Source: an uncultured Prevotellaceae bacterium (GTDB lineage: Bacteria > Bacteroidota > Bacteroidia > Bacteroidales > Bacteroidaceae). Taken from it: a DNA stretch of 7,464 nucleotides. Positions 6,395-7,464 of the stretch are shown one piece after another. The DNA lies in NCBI GenBank assembly GCA_958404085.1, contig CATXZX010000080.1:1-7464 (forward strand). The letters are read 5' to 3'. Position 1 is the first letter of the stretch. The number at the start of each line of letters is the position of its first letter. Below the pieces are notes generated by a model. The model had not been told where the DNA came from and made no database searches. It was given only the letters and a program-made list of their open reading frames with translations. The position numbers and the translations under genes were made by a program.

Positions 6395-6438
6395 CGCCCT
6401 CCAAAAGTTTTTCACAACTTCCGGAGGGCGCAATTTTT
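6395..6438. terminator. intrinsic terminator between convergent genes
   Basis: CGCCCTCC (6395-6402) pairs perfectly with GGAGGGCG (6423-6430), and an inner AAGTT/AACTT stem can continue it past a small mismatch. On the plus strand a run of five T residues (6434-6438) follows after CAA, ending the lipoprotein transcript. On the minus strand the hairpin is followed by TTCTTTC, a weaker U-rich tract, so it may also end secA transcription. The rest of the 137-base gap shows nothing else that I recognise. Confidence 0.75.
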
Positions 6439-6464
6439 CTTACAACATGCTATTTGCGGATAGC

Positions 6465-7464
6465 CTACAATCCTTTTCCGTGGCAGTTCTTGAATTTCTT
6501 ACCGCTTCCGCACGGACAAGGGTCATTACGTCCGGGAAGCTGATCGACATGAATCGGTTCGCGTTTTACGTTTTCACGCGTATCCCGTGATGCCACTTCC
6601 CGCTGAACGTCATCCAGTCCCCCCGCACCCGGGCGACTTTCCACATAATTGGGAGCTTGTACAGGAGGCTCCGGAACCGATTCGCGAACCTGCTGTTCCG
6701 GCTCACGCATCGGTATCTGGCCACGCATCAAGATTCCGATCGTCTGGTTGTTTATTTTGTTCACCATGTTGTCGAACAAGGTAACGCTCTCGAGTTTGAA
6801 AATCAACAACGGGTCTTTTTGTTCATAACTTGCATTCTGCACCGAACGTTTCAGATCATCCAGTTCGCGCAGATTCTCTTTCCAGGCATCGTCTATCGTA
6901 TGAAGGAGTATCGCTTTTTCAAAGGCCTTTACAACCGACTTGCACTCTGTCTCGTAAGCCTCCTTCAACGAACAGGATATATTATACACTTGCTTGCCGT
7001 CCGTAATCGGTACAAGAATATTCTCATACATCGTACCTTGGTTTTCATAAACGTCCTTGATAACCGGCCAGGCAATTTCAGCCAAGCGGTCCGTACGGCG
7101 TTTGAAGTTCGCCATTGCAGCCTCGAAAGCCTTTTCAAAGAGTTCTTCGCGTTTCATGGCGTCAAACTCGCTCTCCGTAAACGGAACCTCCATGGCCAGA
7201 ATCTCGATAAATCCTTCTTTACAGCCAATGAAGTCATTCTTCTCGATAAGATGTACGCAACGGTCCCATATCATGTTGCTGATATCCATTCCGACACGTT
7301 CACCCATCAATGCGTGACGGCGTTTCTCATAGATGACCGTACGCTGCTTATTCATGACATCATCATATTCCAGCAAACGTTTACGGATACCGAAGTTATT
7401 CTCCTCCACCTTCTTCTGTGCCCGCTCAATGCTCTTGTTAATCATAGGAGCTTCTATCACCTCG
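6465..7464 (-). CDS. secA: preprotein translocase ATPase SecA, C-terminal part (start lies beyond the window)
   Basis: SecA is the ATP-driven motor that pushes unfolded preproteins through the SecYEG channel at the inner membrane. The last 332 residues are present and the frame runs open to the window edge. They begin in the helical scaffold region (MINKSIERAQKKVEENNFG, then RKRLLEYDDVMNKQR) and continue through the helical wing to the second scaffold helix (ILLHTIDDAWKENLRELDDL). A poorly conserved Pro/Glu/Arg-rich linker follows, then the C-terminal zinc-binding domain, GRNDPCPCGSGKKFKNCHGK. Its three cysteines and a histidine are the zinc ligands, and in E. coli this domain binds SecB and the ribosome. 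The stop is TAG. The gene converges on the beta-helix lipoprotein gene across a shared hairpin. The upstream ATPase motor is not visible here. Confidence 0.97.
   Translation of the reverse strand, partial: EVIEAPMINKSIERAQKKVEENNFGIRKRLLEYDDVMNKQRTVIYEKRRHALMGERVGMDISNMIWDRCVHLIEKNDFIGCKEGFIEILAMEVPFTESEFDAMKREELFEKAFEAAMANFKRRTDRLAEIAWPVIKDVYENQGTMYENILVPITDGKQVYNISCSLKEAYETECKSVVKAFEKAILLHTIDDAWKENLRELDDLKRSVQNASYEQKDPLLIFKLESVTLFDNMVNKINNQTIGILMRGQIPMREPEQQVRESVPEPPVQAPNYVESRPGAGGLDDVQREVASRDTRENVKREPIHVDQLPGRNDPCPCGSGKKFKNCHGKGL

Noticed and set aside
6209..6463. 84-residue plus-strand frame over the end of the lipoprotein gene
   Set aside because: Its 3' part spans the terminator hairpin, it overlaps the lipoprotein gene out of frame, and the product resembles nothing known to me.

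Overview
The window looks like a core chromosomal segment from a member of the Bacteroidota, most likely the order Bacteroidales. Three things support this. The tRNA promoter matches the phylum-specific TTTG / TAnnTTTG consensus. Start codons mostly lack strong Shine-Dalgarno sequences. One lipoprotein carries the acidic post-cysteine export signal (C-M-D-D-D-D) typical of surface lipoproteins in this phylum. Genus is not decidable from the sequence alone.

Layout. Positions 1-252 hold a minus-strand tRNA cluster, Gly(GCC) - Leu(CAG) - Leu(GAG), the last cut by the window edge. Its promoter lies at 281-312. From 375 to 3221 there is a minus-strand run of three tightly spaced genes. In transcription order they are a 71-residue single-pass membrane protein of unknown function, an OmpH/Skp-family periplasmic protein with a lipoprotein-type leader, and glutamine-dependent NAD+ synthetase (nadE). 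At 3222-3313 a short intergenic region holds a near-perfect palindrome in which -7 promoter elements for both directions overlap. From it, pepD (Xaa-His dipeptidase) reads rightward to 4765 and ends in a strong intrinsic terminator. Only 11 bases after that terminator's U-run begins a 501-residue surface-type lipoprotein, with an Ig-like N-terminal part, a parallel beta-helix and an anchor-like C-terminal segment. It converges on the 3' end of secA (6465 to the right edge, minus strand), and a GC-rich hairpin at 6395-6430 separates the two.

How the genes fit together. nadE, pepD and secA are housekeeping genes (NAD synthesis, dipeptide salvage, protein export). The OmpH-like protein and the beta-helix lipoprotein are both predicted Sec-exported envelope proteins, but gene order alone does not link them functionally. 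I see no mobile element, CRISPR array, phage gene or defence system, and no clear undescribed system. The points most worth a second look are the overlapping divergent promoter, the small membrane protein ahead of the OmpH-like gene, and the beta-helix gene placed directly behind a terminator. No gene-free stretch exceeds 300 bases.
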